Part shown: one piece after another, positions 9,715 through 18,120 of the stretch
Layout: each line of letters begins with the position of its first letter
Numbering within the stretch: the first letter of the stretch is position 1
NCBI GenBank assembly: GCA_902779765.1
Contig: CACZCQ010000007.1
Span: 50,138-114,137, forward strand
Direction: 5' to 3'
Length of the DNA: 64,000 nt
Source of the DNA: an uncultured Bacteroidia bacterium
GTDB lineage: Bacteria; Bacteroidota; Bacteroidia; Bacteroidales; UBA932
The notes under the pieces: generated by a model
Told to the model about the DNA's origin: nothing
What the model saw: the letters and a program-made list of their open reading frames with translations, nothing else
The model's database searches: none
Made by a program: the position numbers and the translations under genes

Positions 9715-10140
9715 ATGATGAAAAAAGTATTTGTTATCCTGATTGCATTATTCGCAGTCGCAACTGCAGCCTCCGCTGCAAATTACAAACTCGACGACGA
9801 GGCCATCGACCTTGCTATCGAGAACGCAGTCGACGTGTCTCCTTTCGCAGTCATGTCAGAAACTGCCGCTGCCCTCCCTTCAGCACCGGCGACAACCATG
9901 ATTTCGGCTGATAAATCCCCCGTTGCTGCAATCCTGCTTACTTTCTTCCTCGGTGGCTTCGGTGTACATCGTCATTACATGGGCACCCGTCCCTGGATGT
10001 GGGCTATCTATACCTTCACAGTAGGAGGAATATTCGGTGTCGTCCCCTTCGTAGACTTCATCGTGGAGATAGTCGCCCTGGTCGAGGATAATTCCGTGGC
10101 CAGGTACTGCGGGAACACCTCATTCTTCATGTGGGGTTAA
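9715..10140 (+). CDS. TM2-domain membrane protein with signal peptide
   Basis: 141 residues from ATG 9715 (a second ATG follows at once). A Sec signal (MMKKVFVILIALFAVATAASA) is followed by a short extracytoplasmic segment and, from about residue 65, a TM2 domain: two hydrophobic helices around the conserved FFLGGFGVHRHYMG turn, then IPFVDFIVEIV-like sequence. TM2 domains are common in Bacteroidota membrane proteins; no reaction is known for this one. It opens a run of genes with gaps or overlaps of a few bases. The next two membrane-tail proteins (10855, 11771) have similar glycine-rich hydrophobic turns, suggesting a common membrane role. Confidence 0.8.
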   Translation: MMKKVFVILIALFAVATAASAANYKLDDEAIDLAIENAVDVSPFAVMSETAAALPSAPATTMISADKSPVAAILLTFFLGGFGVHRHYMGTRPWMWAIYTFTVGGIFGVVPFVDFIVEIVALVEDNSVARYCGNTSFFMWG

Positions 10141-10847
10141 TGGGACTGCGGATTCCAGTCATACTGGCAATCATTTCAATTTCCATCTCAGCCGCGGCCC
10201 AGAGACGGGTTGCGGCTGAAGTGGAAGTAAAAACCGTTCACCAGGGCAAGGTAACCACGGTCTCCAGCAAGGCGTTCTGCTCTTCTTCCGGAGAACTTAT
10301 ACAGGTTTTCAACTCGCCCTACACCTACTATACGGTTTCAAATCCCGACGGAGAATTCAAGTTATACATCCCCGGGAAAAACGAAGTCTATTCCAACCGG
10401 CGGGAAGATTTCAGCGACAAGGACAATATCCTCTATCTCTTCATATCCGGACATGCCGGCGATATGGGACTCGGCCTGTACGGCTACAGGCTTGCGAAGA
10501 CCGAGAACGAGGAAGGAGGCTTGATAAAAAGGACATACAAGCCCATCGCTCCAGGAAAGGGAGCGTCGAAGGTGGAACTGGTGCTTGAAAACTACCTTCC
10601 AATCTACCTGGCTTATTACAATGAAGGCGGGGCCGTGGTCAGCAGGACATATCTTTCGTCCTATGCCAGGATGCCCAATCTGGTGCTGCCCCAGCGGGTA
10701 ACATCCATCAATTACACTGCTAAGAAGGACTCCACCGTCGTACGCACGGTGTTCTCAAATATCAAGACTGACGGCAAGGACCCGATGTTCGAATTCCGCG
10801 TTCCAAAGGACGCAAAACCCACCGCCATATCTCCGGTGGGCAAATAA
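10140..10847 (+). CDS. Secreted protein of unknown function
   Basis: 235 residues from ATG 10140, which overlaps the preceding stop in a TAATG junction. An upstream GTG at 10131 is also in frame, but the ATG gives the better signal peptide (MGLRIPVILAIISISISAAAQ). The mature protein is beta-rich (EVEVKTVHQGKVTTVSSKAF, FNSPYTYYTVSNPDGEFKLY, VVRTVFSNIKTD), reminiscent of LolA/LolB-like lipoprotein-carrier folds, but no diagnostic motif is present. I do not recognise a family with certainty. Its tight coupling to the TM2 gene suggests a periplasmic partner of that protein. Confidence 0.65.
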   Translation: MGLRIPVILAIISISISAAAQRRVAAEVEVKTVHQGKVTTVSSKAFCSSSGELIQVFNSPYTYYTVSNPDGEFKLYIPGKNEVYSNRREDFSDKDNILYLFISGHAGDMGLGLYGYRLAKTENEEGGLIKRTYKPIAPGKGASKVELVLENYLPIYLAYYNEGGAVVSRTYLSSYARMPNLVLPQRVTSINYTAKKDSTVVRTVFSNIKTDGKDPMFEFRVPKDAKPTAISPVGK

Positions 10848-10854
10848 TCCAGTG

Positions 10855-11844
10855 ATGATCCGCAGGCTGACAGCAGTTCTGGCTCTGCTCCTGGCAGTCG
10901 TCCCCAACATAAGCGGACAGGCCCGGAAGATATTCTCTTTGCCTGACCGGATGATGTCATCTTCCCGTATCGGAAAGGTTTCCACCATTTCAGGGCCATC
11001 CGTTCCACTTCCGGATACTTCAAGGATATCTTTCCCCGAAGGAGGAAGCCGCTTCATCTCGGAGGACATCGGTTTCTATGAATATCTTTCCGGAGAAGGC
11101 ATGGATACAGACGCTGTCACACTCCTGCGCGGAAGATATGTTCCTTCGGACACCCTCGATTTCCTCAGGGGCAGGGAAATGTTCTCCACACGCAGATGGA
11201 CCCAGGCATCGGAACTGCTGGCAAGGATTCCATCCTATTCTGCCTATTGGACTGAATCATTTTTCCTTGATGTCAATTCGCTGGTATTCCTCGGGCAATA
11301 CGATTCAGCAGCATCAAAACATGTCACAGGAGAACATGCCTTCAGTCATTCCGAAGGTCCTTATAACGAGCTTTACGCCCAGCAGGGGGCCGGACTGGCC
11401 CTTCTCAGGAACGACAAAGGGAACTGGCTGCGGTACAGCGGCGCCTTTACATATTCGGACTACACGCTGGAGGAAAGCGAACGGATAATGTCGGAGATAG
11501 CCGGATCGAGGTTTTCCGGAAAGCAAAGACATGCAGGTGTCGCCGCTCTTCTGTCCGGAATCGTTCCGGGCGCCGGTAAGGTCTATGCCGGAAGGACTGG
11601 CGAAGGTGTCGCTTCATTCCTGACAGTCGGCTCGCTGGCCGCCATAACCGCGGAGAATTGGAACAAGCACGGATTCAAGGACTGGCGTACCATAGTGGCC
11701 GGAGGGCTGTGCGCCACTTTCTATCTTGGAAACATATACGGTAGTTATATTTCAGTAAGTATCGAAAAGGATGAACGGACGAAGGCTGAGGATTCCCTCA
11801 TTATCTATCATCTTCATATTCCTGTTCGCGGCAACTTCCGTTAA
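10855..11844 (+). CDS. Secreted protein with hydrophobic C-terminal DUF5683-like domain
   Basis: 329 residues from ATG 10855 (an in-frame GTG lies one codon before). A signal peptide of about 22 residues is followed by a helical, tetratricopeptide-like middle (SELLARIPSYSAYWTESFFL). From about residue 215 there is a hydrophobic tail with ALLSGIVPGAGKVYAGRTGE and more helices, the pattern of DUF5683-type domains in Bacteroidota (a Pro-Gly-x-Gly turn followed by YxGr..EG). The next gene has the same layout, so these are probably paralogues. Its last 74 bases overlap the start of that gene in another frame. Function unknown; the operon context points to the cell envelope. Confidence 0.65.
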   Translation: MIRRLTAVLALLLAVVPNISGQARKIFSLPDRMMSSSRIGKVSTISGPSVPLPDTSRISFPEGGSRFISEDIGFYEYLSGEGMDTDAVTLLRGRYVPSDTLDFLRGREMFSTRRWTQASELLARIPSYSAYWTESFFLDVNSLVFLGQYDSAASKHVTGEHAFSHSEGPYNELYAQQGAGLALLRNDKGNWLRYSGAFTYSDYTLEESERIMSEIAGSRFSGKQRHAGVAALLSGIVPGAGKVYAGRTGEGVASFLTVGSLAAITAENWNKHGFKDWRTIVAGGLCATFYLGNIYGSYISVSIEKDERTKAEDSLIIYHLHIPVRGNFR

Positions 11845-12598
11845 AGGACAGACCGCCGAAGGACTCGATGCACTGGAACAGGCGCTCCGGTGGGAAAAGG
11901 TCGTATTCACAAGTGAAGACCAGGACCGGATCAACGATGCCCTCCTCCAAAAAGCTGGTTGTTATGCAGCCGCCTCAATGCCGGAAGAAGCGCTCAGGAC
12001 CCTCGACCGGATACCGTTGTATATGCTGGACAAGGATGCCGCAGGGAAGGTTCTGCTGCTTAAGTCGGAATTATGCCGGGAAACCGGTGACTTCGGTGCC
12101 GCCCTGGGATACCTTGAGGAAAGCGGGAAGGCCGCTGATTTCCCCGAGAGATATGCCGTGCTCCTTGCCCTTGCAAGGCGGTATGAGGAATCCCTGGAGC
12201 AATCGCTCATATGCGCCGGAAACGACGTGACCCGGAGCAAGGCCGTGTCCAATCTCTTCCGGAAAGCTCCGGGACTGAAAAACGAGAGTACTGCAACCCT
12301 GCTGTCCTTTATACCTCCTTTGGGACAGATATACCTTGGGAAACCGGCGGAAGGCATCGCGTCGATGGCCTTGAATGCAGGTGCTGCAGGATTTACCGTG
12401 TGGCAGCTCATCGGACATAACTGGATAACGGGAATCCTGGGTGGCGGAATCCTCCTGAACGAAACTTTCCTGAAGGCCAATATGGCCAGGAATGTCTCCG
12501 GAGTGGAGGAAGCGAACCGGACCGCCGCAGAGGAATTTGCGCGTTCCCTTGAAAACCTGCTTGATTATCACTATATTCACGCAAGCAATAATCATTAG
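11771..12598 (+). CDS. Secreted protein, paralogue-like, with DUF5683-like tail
   Basis: 275 residues. ATG 11771 lies inside the preceding gene, giving a 74-base overlap. I keep this start because the overlapping part encodes a signal peptide (RIPSLSIIFIFLFAATSVKG) and no later Met would give one. The middle is helical and tetratricopeptide-like (EEALRTLDRIPLYMLDKDAA; GDFGAALGYLEESGK). The tail carries LLSFIPPLGQIYLGKPAEGI, matching the motif position of the preceding protein. Function unknown. It is likely translated by coupling with the upstream gene. Confidence 0.65.
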   Translation: MNGRRLRIPSLSIIFIFLFAATSVKGQTAEGLDALEQALRWEKVVFTSEDQDRINDALLQKAGCYAAASMPEEALRTLDRIPLYMLDKDAAGKVLLLKSELCRETGDFGAALGYLEESGKAADFPERYAVLLALARRYEESLEQSLICAGNDVTRSKAVSNLFRKAPGLKNESTATLLSFIPPLGQIYLGKPAEGIASMALNAGAAGFTVWQLIGHNWITGILGGGILLNETFLKANMARNVSGVEEANRTAAEEFARSLENLLDYHYIHASNNH

Positions 12599-12602
12599 GA
12601 CC

Positions 12603-13025
12603 ATGTATACATCAGTCAATGACGGCGACAGGTTCGTCATAAGCATAGACAATCACCAGGAGCTGGTTTCTGCACTGGCCGCATTCTGCAATGACCAGGG
12701 GATCCTGGCCGGAAAGGTCGACGGGATAGGAGCCGTCAACAGCGCCACGCTGAGATTCCTCGACCCCGCGACCAAGAAATATGTCGACAGGACCTTCGAC
12801 GAGCAGATGGAAATATCCAGCCTTGTGGGCAATATTTCCGAAAAGGACGGTAAACCATATCTCCATCTCCACGTAAACCTTGGAAGAAGGGACTATACCG
12901 TCGTTGGAGGCCACCTGCTCTGCTGCACGATCAACGGTGCCTGCGAACTCACCGTCACGAGACTGCACTGCAATCTCGGACGCCATTTCGATGAGGAAAC
13001 CGGCCTCAACCTGTACACACTTTAG
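12603..13025 (+). CDS. PPC/DUF296-domain protein
   Basis: 140 residues from ATG 12603, 4 bases after the preceding stop. The whole protein matches the PPC (PD1-like, DUF296) fold: FVISIDNHQELVSALAAFC, AGKVDGIGAVNSATLRF, the His motif YLHLHVNLG, and the glycine turn VVGGHLL. In plants the domain occurs in AT-hook DNA-binding proteins; stand-alone bacterial versions form trimers whose role is unclear, and a metal or ligand site near the His motif is plausible. It directly precedes aroB with a gap of 10 bases, but no link to aromatic biosynthesis is known to me. Confidence 0.85.
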   Translation: MYTSVNDGDRFVISIDNHQELVSALAAFCNDQGILAGKVDGIGAVNSATLRFLDPATKKYVDRTFDEQMEISSLVGNISEKDGKPYLHLHVNLGRRDYTVVGGHLLCCTINGACELTVTRLHCNLGRHFDEETGLNLYTL

Positions 13026-13035
13026 TCATCCAGCC

Positions 13036-14031
13036 TTGGAAGAAAGAATCAACATAGTCCACTGCCCGCTGGCAGAAGTCAAGGTTGACGGAAACTCCCC
13101 GGTGTTCATCGTTTGCGACCGGAATGTCCGCTACGTGGCTGACAGGATCGGCGTGAAGGCTAAGGGAATATTTGAAACCGACGCCACCGAACAGGCCAAG
13201 AACCTTGACACCGTGATAGCCATAGACCGATGGCTCATGGACCGGGGAGCCGACAGGGATGCTTTCGTACTTGGGATCGGAGGAGGAATAACCACCGATC
13301 TCACAGGCTTCGCGGCATCGATATACAAGAGGGGCGTACGCTTCGGATTCATACCCACGACCCTGCTGTCACAGGTCGATGCCGCTATCGGAGGAAAGAA
13401 CGGAGTGAACCTGGACTCATTCAAGAACATGATAGGTGTCATCCGCCAGCCAGAGGTGACATTCATCTGCCCTGAGCCCCTGGACACACTGCCGGAGCCG
13501 CAACTGCTGGCAGGAGCCGCGGAATTGCTCAAGACATTCATAATCCGGAACGAAAACGGACATTACGAGGAAACGGTAACTCTTCTATCCGGGAAAAAGT
13601 ATTCTGAGTTGGGCAAACTTATAGCCGCAGCTGCAGAAGTCAAGGCCGGAATCGTCGGGCGCGACCCCTATGAACACGGCGAAAGACGCCTCCTCAACCT
13701 CGGACATACCTTCGCCCACGCGATTGAAAAGATGTCGGATGAACGCATCTGTCACGGTGAAGCCGTGGGGATGGGAATGGTCCTGGCTGCAAGGCTATCA
13801 GAAAGACTTGGCCTGGCCGGCGAGGGATTCGCCGACAGGATCAAAGCGGACCTCAGGTCCTGCGGACTGCGTACCGGATGCCCGTTCAAGGCCGGAGACC
13901 TGGTCGGGGCCATGAAGAAAGACAAGAAAGCGGAAGGCGGCATCGTCCATTTCGTGCTTCCTCTCGGTATCGGGCATGTGGAAACCAGGGACCTGCAACC
14001 GGAAGAAGTGGCGATACTCCTGGAAAAATAA
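13036..14031 (+). CDS. aroB: 3-dehydroquinate synthase
   Basis: Second step of the shikimate pathway: DAHP to 3-dehydroquinate, NAD- and zinc-dependent. Seen: GIGGGITTDLTGFAAS (NAD-binding), PTTLLSQVDAAIGGKNGVN, the metal ligands Glu in AAELLK, His in LNLGHTFAHAIE and His in CHGEAVGMG. There is no ATG between the preceding stop and the conserved core. TTG 13036 (protein beginning LEERINIVHC, initiated as Met) is the only usual start codon that does not overlap the PPC gene, giving 331 residues, a little short for the family. A start inside the PPC gene would add about 50 residues unlike AroB. aroDA follows after 6 bases. Confidence 0.92.
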   Translation: MEERINIVHCPLAEVKVDGNSPVFIVCDRNVRYVADRIGVKAKGIFETDATEQAKNLDTVIAIDRWLMDRGADRDAFVLGIGGGITTDLTGFAASIYKRGVRFGFIPTTLLSQVDAAIGGKNGVNLDSFKNMIGVIRQPEVTFICPEPLDTLPEPQLLAGAAELLKTFIIRNENGHYEETVTLLSGKKYSELGKLIAAAAEVKAGIVGRDPYEHGERRLLNLGHTFAHAIEKMSDERICHGEAVGMGMVLAARLSERLGLAGEGFADRIKADLRSCGLRTGCPFKAGDLVGAMKKDKKAEGGIVHFVLPLGIGHVETRDLQPEEVAILLEK

Positions 14032-14037
14032 TCGACT

Positions 14038-16071
14038 ATGATCTGCACCACCATACAGGGCCATACCCTCGAAGAAATACTGGAAATACTTGAGAATCAC
14101 TCTCCCTTCGTCCGTATGGCTGAAATACGGATGGACCGCTGTCCTCTGGATACCGAAGCCATAGAAGAGCTGTTCTCGGAGTCAGATACCCCTCTTGTTG
14201 CGACCTGCAGGGTGGCCGGAGACGGAAGCTGGACATGGGAAGAAGCGGAGGCGAAGCTCACCAAGGCAATAGAGGCCGGAGCCGCTTTCGCCGACCTTGA
14301 GATCGAAGCTCCCAAAGAGGTAGGAAAAAGGATAAGGAGGGTTTGCAACGAATACGGTACCACCCTTATCCGTTCGTGCCATTTCTTCGATAATATGCCT
14401 TCGACTGAAACCTTGACAGAAACCGCGGAAAAATGCAGAAGGTTCGGCGGGGACATAGTCAAGGTCGTCGGAATGGCTGAGAACGAGGATGATGCGTCCA
14501 GGATTCTTTCCCTCTATGACGTCGAGGAATTCAAAGGAAAGCTCATAGCCTTTGCGATGGGTGAGGCCGGGAAGGACACCAGGCTGGAGTGTCTCAGAAG
14601 AGGTGCTCCATTCACATATTCAGCTCTTAATGCAACTGAAGCGGCAGCTCCGGGGCAATGGGAATACGGCAGGATGGAAGAGAAGGTCTTCGGAAAACGT
14701 CCGTCCATCGGGGGAAGCAACGTGCTTTCCGTTCCTGCTTCCAAGAGCTTCGCACAAAGAGCGATCATAGCCGCAGCACTCTGCAAGGGAGAATCCAGGC
14801 TGAACGGTTATTCCGGCTGTGGGGACAACGAATCCGCGATCGCAGTCGCGAAAAGGCTCGGGGCTGATGTCAGGGCAGAAGGATCGACATTGATCATAAA
14901 CGGATCCCCTTCTTCACCCATGGTGCTTGCCGACGACCCGGTATCCGTCGGAGAATCCGGCCTCCTGACCCGCCTGATGATTCCGATTCTCGCGGCCATC
15001 CAGTCCGGTTCGGAAACCGGAATATCAGGAGAAGGGACCCTGCTTCACCGGCCACTCAAAGGAGCGTCGGAAATCATGGCCAGGTTCGGCACCATACTAA
15101 GGCCGCTGGGAGCCAATGCTTCCGGAGATATCAAGGTGCCCCTGACCGTGCAGGGACCTTTACTGTCCGGTAAGGCCGATATTTCTGGCAAGGACGGGTC
15201 GCAGCTGATCTCGGGGCTTCTGATGGCCCTCCCGCTCCTCCCGGGAGATTCAACCATACATATCCATGATCCCAAGAGCATTCCATACATGTTCATTACG
15301 GTGGACGTGCTGCGTAAATTCGGTATCCGGATAGGCAGCGAGATGGAAGGCGACGAGGAGTTCATGGAGACGCAGGACTGGGGCCTGTGTACCGGAATAA
15401 CTTTCAAGATCAAGGGTGGTCAGGAATACAAGCCTGCAGAATTCGATATCGAGGGCGATTGGAGCGCTGCGGCCAACTTCCTGGTGGCCGGGGCACTGTT
15501 CGGTAAAGTCCAGCTTGAAGGCCTGGACACCACTTCCCTGCAGGCGGATATTTCAATAATGGATATCCTGATGGAAGCCGGAGCCAGCCTGTCCCAGACG
15601 GATTCCGGTGAGGCCAAGCCGGGTACCGGAATGATAACTGCCCAAAGAGCTCCGTTGAGAGCCTTCGAAACCGACCTGAACAATTGTCCGGACTTGTTCC
15701 CCATCGTTTCCGTACTGGCCGCTTTCTGTAACGGGACCAGCAGGATACAGGGATTCAGGAGGCTTGCCGGAAAGGAAAGCGACAGGGGGAAGGCAATCCT
15801 GGAGATGCTCGGTAAGATGGGTGTCGAAGCCTTCGCTGAAGGTGACGTGATGACGGTATCAGGGCAGACACTGGAAAGCAGGCTGCTGAACGGAAACTTG
15901 CTGAAAGGAGGAAATTATTCCTCTTCCAATGACCACAGGATGGCAATGGCCTTGACCGTGGCATCCCTTGGGGCGGACGGACCCGTAGTCATCGACGATA
16001 CCGCCTGCGTAGCCAAATCCTTCCCGGGATTCTTCGATACCTGGAAGGAAGCCCTTACTGCCCAAGGGTGA
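14038..16071 (+). CDS. aroDA: Fused type I 3-dehydroquinate dehydratase and EPSP synthase
   Basis: 677 residues joining two shikimate-pathway enzymes. Residues about 1-220 are type I dehydroquinase: MAEIRMDRC, IRSCHFF (catalytic His), GGDIVKVVGMA (Schiff-base Lys), AFAMGEAGKDTR. Residues about 225-677 are 5-enolpyruvylshikimate-3-phosphate synthase: VPASKSFAQR, GESGLLTR, NNCPDLFPIVSVLAAF with the catalytic Asp, AGKESDR, and SSSNDHRMAMAL. All the key motifs are present, so both halves look active. There is no stop or frame break at the junction (near VFGKRPSIGG), so this is one polypeptide. The two steps are not consecutive (AroE and AroK act between them). The 3' end overlaps the convergent gene at 16055 by 17 bases. 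Confidence 0.92.
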   Translation: MICTTIQGHTLEEILEILENHSPFVRMAEIRMDRCPLDTEAIEELFSESDTPLVATCRVAGDGSWTWEEAEAKLTKAIEAGAAFADLEIEAPKEVGKRIRRVCNEYGTTLIRSCHFFDNMPSTETLTETAEKCRRFGGDIVKVVGMAENEDDASRILSLYDVEEFKGKLIAFAMGEAGKDTRLECLRRGAPFTYSALNATEAAAPGQWEYGRMEEKVFGKRPSIGGSNVLSVPASKSFAQRAIIAAALCKGESRLNGYSGCGDNESAIAVAKRLGADVRAEGSTLIINGSPSSPMVLADDPVSVGESGLLTRLMIPILAAIQSGSETGISGEGTLLHRPLKGASEIMARFGTILRPLGANASGDIKVPLTVQGPLLSGKADISGKDGSQLISGLLMALPLLPGDSTIHIHDPKSIPYMFITVDVLRKFGIRIGSEMEGDEEFMETQDWGLCTGITFKIKGGQEYKPAEFDIEGDWSAAANFLVAGALFGKVQLEGLDTTSLQADISIMDILMEAGASLSQTDSGEAKPGTGMITAQRAPLRAFETDLNNCPDLFPIVSVLAAFCNGTSRIQGFRRLAGKESDRGKAILEMLGKMGVEAFAEGDVMTVSGQTLESRLLNGNLLKGGNYSSSNDHRMAMALTVASLGADGPVVIDDTACVAKSFPGFFDTWKEALTAQG

Positions 16072-18118
16072 TATCCCAATAGGAAGTACCTTTTTCCATA
16101 AGAGACAGGGTTGCGATTATCCAGCTCTGGATCCAGCCCGTCAGGGTGCTCTGGGCTCCCCAGCCTGCGTCGGCATTGGAGGCCCAATAGTCCCAGTTCC
16201 TGTAGTTGAAAGCCCGGAACCACGCTCCGTCCACACTCTTGTATTCATCGCTCCTGGCCTGGATCCTGACCAGGAACTCAGCCAGGGAATCCGCGGTTTT
16301 CCGGATTTCAGGATCATCAGTAGCACAGGCCGCTTCGTTCAGTCCGAAAACCGCGAAATTGCAGGTATAGAGCATGTCCGCCACGGGATCCCCGTTCCGG
16401 AAGATCAAGGGAGCCTCGCCACGGCCGTATTCTTCATTGCTGCGCTGTGAGCCATACTGTCCCTTGGAAGGGTCTCCCAATTCTTCGCGTATGGCTCCGC
16501 ACTCGACCTGGTTCCTGGCGATATCGGAAGCAACGAGTTTCAACCAGGCCAGATGCTCATCCGTAGGACTCACCCTGTACAGCCACGCCAGCGGAAGGAT
16601 CATCCTTCCCCTCTCCTGCTGTATTCCGTTGGTCCAGTGCCATTCATCGGGATATGCGGCCATGGTAAGGGATATCCCTTTCTCTGCAAGGTCCAGGTAT
16701 TTCCTGTCCCCGGTGTTTGCATACTGCCAGAGATAGCAGGCCCATATCCAGCTCTCATAATGAGGGTGAGGATTGATGATGTCCCTGTTCTGGTAATACT
16801 CCAGGCCGTTTTTCTGTATGTCCTGCTCGTGGAGCCTCGGCCCGCGGAAACCGTTCTTTCCGGTCGTAAGGTAGTTGGCATCTATGGCCTCTGCGATTTT
16901 CTGGTCCCATTTGTCAGTACCCAGGACCCGGCTTGTCTGGATGGTACCCAGGATCGACCTGGCGTTGTCGTCGCCGTAATAAACCCATTTGTGAGTATAT
17001 GCCCAGCCGAGAAGTCCGTATGTTGGGCTTTCCGGATCGTCACGCGGACCGTCCCGGAACTCTTTGAAGGAATAGTCGGAAAGACGCTCGGCAATATTCT
17101 TATATTCTTGATTGTCAAGTAGTTCTCCGGCAAGGGCGAAGGCCATTGCGGACTCTCCCTGGATGTCGTCCCTTATCCAGTACCTGTAGGCCTGGCGTCC
17201 GTCCTTGTATATTGCCGAGCAGTGACCTTCAAGGACTCCCAGGGTACCGTCACCGTTCTCCGCATCCGCCGGAAGCTCCGGTCCCACAGGCATCAGGCCA
17301 TCTCCCTGATAATGCATGAGCCAGGATTCCTTCCAGGACGGATGGATAAGGAAATGTCCGTTGAAAAACCATTCGATACCCTTCCGGACGGCCTGGACCC
17401 TGGCAGAAGCCGGCAGTTTTCCTTCCCTGGAATATGCCGGAGCGATCAGGGATGGCCAGGATTTGAATTCGACCTTGCTTCCTGTCAGGTCGGAAAGCAT
17501 TCCTTCCCAGAAAACCTTCCACTTGCTTTCAGGCATGAATCTCAGCCTTGCGAAATCACTGAGTTTGGAAGTGCTTATCCAAAGATTCCCGTCCTGCTTG
17601 AATACAAGTGGGCTGCTGGGAGTTCCTTCCAGTCCGAACTCGGCCTTGTCAAAACCGGCTACCCTGGCTATCACCATCACAGGATTCTCAGCCTCGGCCC
17701 GGTAATATACGCTCCTGTTGATGGTGAGCAGATCCATCGGAGACAGTCCGCCTATCGGAGAAGTCACCACGACCCTTTCCAGGTCGATCTCTTCCAGATC
17801 CGGTTCCCGACCGCCTTCACAGACCGCAAACTCGGCGAAAACGCGGAGACCTTTATCTTTCATTATCTCCATCTGGTCATTGGTGATGACCTGGGTCTTT
17901 TCAGGATATCCGCTTCCTAGCAGCAACACGGCCGACCCCTGTTTCGCATTCTCCAAAGCATCAGCAGAGGAATGGTATACCTTCAGCCTGAAACCTTCAG
18001 AACGCAGATGCCTCACAAGGTCGTTGTCTTCCCGGTCACAATGGACATAGATCCTGCTTCCGCATCCAACTGCAATGAGTGACACAAAAGCAAGGATCAG
18101 AATCTTGGTAATTCTCAT
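16055..18118 (-). CDS. Large lipoprotein with predicted helical-toroid domain, function unknown
   Basis: 687 residues. Lipoprotein signal MRITKILILAFVSLIAVGC. The N-terminal part (about 25-110) has alternating strands and helices (IYVHCDREDNDLVRHL, VLLLGSGYPEKTQVIT) like a small Rossmann or ThuA/glutamine-amidotransferase-like domain. The rest, from about 240, is rich in helix pairs with Trp/Tyr (ESAMAFALAGELLD, NPHPHYESWIWACYLWQYAN, ISLTMAAYPDEWHWTNGIQQ), as in six-hairpin glycosidases and lyases. I do not recognise the family or catalytic residues. It starts 2 bases after the ispE stop, so it is the last gene of the suf-ispE unit, an odd partner. Its 3' end overlaps aroDA tail to tail. Confidence 0.6.
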   Translation of the reverse strand: MRITKILILAFVSLIAVGCGSRIYVHCDREDNDLVRHLRSEGFRLKVYHSSADALENAKQGSAVLLLGSGYPEKTQVITNDQMEIMKDKGLRVFAEFAVCEGGREPDLEEIDLERVVVTSPIGGLSPMDLLTINRSVYYRAEAENPVMVIARVAGFDKAEFGLEGTPSSPLVFKQDGNLWISTSKLSDFARLRFMPESKWKVFWEGMLSDLTGSKVEFKSWPSLIAPAYSREGKLPASARVQAVRKGIEWFFNGHFLIHPSWKESWLMHYQGDGLMPVGPELPADAENGDGTLGVLEGHCSAIYKDGRQAYRYWIRDDIQGESAMAFALAGELLDNQEYKNIAERLSDYSFKEFRDGPRDDPESPTYGLLGWAYTHKWVYYGDDNARSILGTIQTSRVLGTDKWDQKIAEAIDANYLTTGKNGFRGPRLHEQDIQKNGLEYYQNRDIINPHPHYESWIWACYLWQYANTGDRKYLDLAEKGISLTMAAYPDEWHWTNGIQQERGRMILPLAWLYRVSPTDEHLAWLKLVASDIARNQVECGAIREELGDPSKGQYGSQRSNEEYGRGEAPLIFRNGDPVADMLYTCNFAVFGLNEAACATDDPEIRKTADSLAEFLVRIQARSDEYKSVDGAWFRAFNYRNWDYWASNADAGWGAQSTLTGWIQSWIIATLSLMEKGTSYWDITLGQ

Positions 18119-18120
18119 AT

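Noticed and set aside
10131-10847. GTG 10131 as the start of the secreted unknown protein
   Set aside because: ATG 10140 gives a cleaner signal peptide and a stop-start overlap of a kind used repeatedly in this region.
12880-13035. aroB starting at ATG 12880 inside the PPC gene
   Set aside because: The extra 52 residues do not resemble AroB, and the PPC gene is well supported in its own frame.
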